Source of the DNA: Acidobacteriota bacterium
GTDB lineage: Bacteria; Acidobacteriota; UBA890
DNA length: 14,247 bases
Direction: 5' to 3'
Assembly (NCBI GenBank): GCA_030609765.1
Contig: JAUWTE010000027.1
Span: 1 to 14,247, forward strand
The notes under the pieces were generated by a model, which saw only the letters and a list, made by a program, of their open reading frames with translations, made no database searches and had not been told where the DNA came from. This document shows positions 12,263 to 14,247 of the stretch, in pieces. The position numbers were made by a program, and so were the translations under genes. Numbering within the stretch: position 1 is the first letter of the stretch; every line of letters begins with the position of its first letter.

Positions 12263-14247
12263 ATGGAGAACCGAGCGTGCACCAAGGCGATCGCCTGGAC
12301 CGCCCTGATCCTGATCATCAGCGTTGGTTGCAGGGCGAGCCCCGAGGCTATTGAGGATCGACTCCTGGGCGGATTTCTCGATCCACCGGCCCGGGCTCGC
12401 CCCGATGCCTTCTGGCCGTGGTTGAACGGCCACGCCGACCCGACGCGGCTCACGGAGGAGATGGAGCATTTCAAGGCCGCCGGCTTCTCGCGCCTGCAGG
12501 TCTGGGACGTGAAGGCACACCAGGATCCCGACGAGCTCGTCCCGATCGGGCCGCCCTTCCTCAGCGATGAGTGGCTCGCCAACTTCGCCCATGTGAACCG
12601 CGAGGCGCTGCGGCTGGACCTGGAGCTCGGGCTCCTCGCGGCCAGCGGGTGGAATGCCGGCGGGACCTGGGTTGAGCCGGAGCAGGCGGGGATCGGGCTC
12701 TTTTCCTCGGTGAGATTCGCCCGCGGTCCAGCGGACCTCGAGCTGGAGCTCAAGTTTCCCGAGGTTCCCGAGCACGCCCCCCGAGGCGAGGATGGCCGGC
12801 CTGCGTACTGGCGGACCGTTGCCGTCCAGGCCATTCCCGTCACGGACGGCGAGCACCTCGTTCCCGACCACGTCCTCGATCTCTCGGATCGGCTCGACGA
12901 GGACGGGCGGCTCCGGTGGAACGCGCCCGGGGGCGACTGGGCCGTCCGCTGGTTCATCTTCGCAAACACGGGCCAACGCCTGATCGTGCCCAGTCCGAAC
13001 TCCGACGGGCTGCAGATCGATTTCTTCGACGAGGACGACAGTGGGGCCTACTTCACCTACGTGCTCGATCGCCTCGAGTCCGCCCTCGGGCCGCTCGAGG
13101 ACTCCGCACTCCGCTACCTCGAGGTCGACAGCCTCGAGCTCGAGGGCCGCCGCCTGGGCGCCTGGACAGAGGATATCCTCGAGACCTTTCTCGAGCGGTA
13201 CGGATACGACGCGAAGCCTTACCTGTCGCTCATCGACGGCGCGGCGACCGAAGACGAGCTCGGCGAGCGTGTCCTCTTCGACTGGACGCGCCTGGTCAGC
13301 GACCTGATGATTGAAAACCACTACCGCCTCGGCGACGAGCTCCTGCGCGAGCGGGGCCTCTTGCTGGCGGCCGAGGCGGGAGGGCCGGGGCCACCGATCT
13401 GGAACAGCTGCCCGGTGGACGCGCTGGGCGCGCTCGGCGCGGTGGGGCTCATGCGCGGCGAGTTCTGGCCGAAGCAGCGCAGCATGTACAACGTCAAGGA
13501 GATCGCCTGCGCCGCGCACACCTACGGCCAGACGATCGTGGACGCCGAGTCGTTCACCTCGTGGCGGCACTGGCGCGACGGGCCGTACTACCTGAAGCTC
13601 CTCGCGGATCAGGCTTTCATCGACGGGCTGAACCACATTACCTTCCACACGGCACCCCACGGCGGGAAAGAGGCCGGCCTGCCTGGCTTCGCGTACCACG
13701 CGGGCACCCACATGGGGCCGAACCTCGTCTGGTGGTCGATGGCCGGGCCGTTCATCGACTATCTGTCGCGCACCTCGTTCCTGCTGCAAGAAGGGCAGCC
13801 CGTGGCCGACGTCGTCTTCTACCAGGGCGCCGGGGCGCCCGCGTTCCATCCGCTCGCGGTCGACTGGGACCCGGCAATTCGACGGGCCGGGTATGACTAC
13901 GACGTCGTCGACGTCCGCGTGCTGACCGGGTCGATGAGCGTGCGCGATGGACGGATCGTCCTCCCGCACGGGGTGAGCTACGCGCTGCTGGTCCTCCCCG
14001 AGAAGGAGTCGATCGATCGGACGGCGCTGCGGAAGATCCGAGAGCTGGTGCGCGACGGCGCAACGGTCGTCGGGCCGAGGCCAACGCGAGCGAGCGGCCT
14101 CGCAGGCTTCCCCGGGTCCGACGAAGAGGTCCGGCGACTAGCCGACGAGCTCTGGGGCCCGGCCGAGGAGGTCCGGCGACCGGCCGACGGCGAGCCCGGC
14201 ACCGAGCACCGATTCGGGACCGGCCGGGTGATCAGCGGCCGTGCCGT
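12263..14247 (+). CDS. GH106-like glycoside hydrolase (alpha-L-rhamnosidase type), 3'-truncated by window
   Basis: A frame open from ATG 12263 to the right edge (661 codons) without a stop. The N-terminus MENRACTKAIAWTALILIIS-VGC is a membrane-targeting signal ending at a cysteine that could be a relaxed lipobox, so the protein may be lipid-anchored. RPDAFWPWLNGHADPTRLTEEMEHFKAAGFSRLQVWDV resembles the opening of GH106 catalytic modules, where a 'WPWWNG' segment is followed by 'L..MK.AG..G.Q..DV'. Further GH106-like segments are SGWNAGGTWVEPEQAG near residue 132, YLEVDSLELEG and GLNHITFHTAPHGG. GH106 proteins are usually about 1,000 residues or more, so a third or more is missing here. They remove alpha-L-rhamnose from plant or algal polysaccharides. 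It starts 15 bases after the sulfatase stop, suggesting the two act on the same sulfated glycan. Confidence 0.8.
   Translation, partial: MENRACTKAIAWTALILIISVGCRASPEAIEDRLLGGFLDPPARARPDAFWPWLNGHADPTRLTEEMEHFKAAGFSRLQVWDVKAHQDPDELVPIGPPFLSDEWLANFAHVNREALRLDLELGLLAASGWNAGGTWVEPEQAGIGLFSSVRFARGPADLELELKFPEVPEHAPRGEDGRPAYWRTVAVQAIPVTDGEHLVPDHVLDLSDRLDEDGRLRWNAPGGDWAVRWFIFANTGQRLIVPSPNSDGLQIDFFDEDDSGAYFTYVLDRLESALGPLEDSALRYLEVDSLELEGRRLGAWTEDILETFLERYGYDAKPYLSLIDGAATEDELGERVLFDWTRLVSDLMIENHYRLGDELLRERGLLLAAEAGGPGPPIWNSCPVDALGALGAVGLMRGEFWPKQRSMYNVKEIACAAHTYGQTIVDAESFTSWRHWRDGPYYLKLLADQAFIDGLNHITFHTAPHGGKEAGLPGFAYHAGTHMGPNLVWWSMAGPFIDYLSRTSFLLQEGQPVADVVFYQGAGAPAFHPLAVDWDPAIRRAGYDYDVVDVRVLTGSMSVRDGRIVLPHGVSYALLVLPEKESIDRTALRKIRELVRDGATVVGPRPTRASGLAGFPGSDEEVRRLADELWGPAEEVRRPADGEPGTEHRFGTGRVISGRA
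14126..14189 (+). repeat. Imperfect 22-base direct repeat in the GH106-like gene
   Basis: GAGGTCCGGCGAC plus GCCGACG occurs at 14126-14147 and again at 14168-14189, offset by 42 bases (14 codons). It encodes EEVRRLADE and EEVRRPADG in the same frame, a small internal duplication in a predicted linker or surface helix. Confidence 0.7.

Noticed and set aside
11525..13969. An 814-codon open frame on the minus strand across the sulfatase and GH106-like genes
   Set aside because: It lies antisense to two well-supported genes with recognised motifs. Its translation is rich in Arg, Pro, Gly and Glu with no family resemblance, as expected for a shadow of GC-rich coding sequence.

Overview
The window reads as bacterial chromosome. 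Every gene is on the + strand, genes are closely packed, many have Shine-Dalgarno-like leaders, and the products are typical of a Gram-negative-style organotroph: a Tat-type signal, a lipoprotein-like signal, secreted sulfatase, a GH106-like glycosidase, CocE/NonD-type hydrolase and a Na+/solute symporter. No rRNA, tRNA, CRISPR array or insertion sequence is visible. Taxonomy cannot be fixed from the sequence; an uncultured polysaccharide- and methylated-amine-using bacterium is a reasonable guess only.

The most notable item is at 1760-3148. Two adjacent in-frame open segments are separated by one TAG at 2801-2803, and together they make one full-length dimethylamine:corrinoid methyltransferase (MtbB). 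The TAG sits exactly where the family carries pyrrolysine, so this is most likely a 462-residue amber-decoded protein that standard gene callers would split into two. The window holds no corrinoid protein (mtbC), no reactivase and no pylT/S/B/C/D gene. It also uses TAG freely as a terminal codon: 4 of 11 recognised stops, the other 7 being TGA.

Layout. 1-146: C-terminal end of a CocE/NonD-type hydrolase. 190-1578: Tat-signal protein resembling the DUF3863/deacetylase-fold family. 1760-3148: mtbB with amber codon. 3216-4634: NAD(P)-dependent aldehyde dehydrogenase of the same lower-GC character as mtbB. 4755-6239: MmsA-type CoA-acylating semialdehyde dehydrogenase. 6353-7678: class III aminotransferase of AGXT2-like type. 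7691-7807: tiny membrane protein. 7809-9284: sodium/solute symporter. 9303-9422: tiny signal-peptide ORF. 9403-10668: secreted P1/DmpA-type peptidase. 10754-12247: secreted sulfatase, locally very AT-rich. 12263 to the right edge: GH106-like glycoside hydrolase, GC-rich and cut by the window end.

How the genes may work together (inference): the peptidase, symporter, aminotransferase and MmsA form a plausible chain for releasing, importing, transaminating and oxidising a beta-amino acid such as beta-alanine or 3-aminoisobutyrate to an acyl-CoA. mtbB and the neighbouring aldehyde dehydrogenase may form a separate methylated-amine module. The sulfatase, GH106 enzyme and DUF3863-like protein point to extracytoplasmic polysaccharide use. 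Base composition changes sharply along the window, suggesting a mosaic assembled by transfer, or possibly an assembly join to be ruled out.
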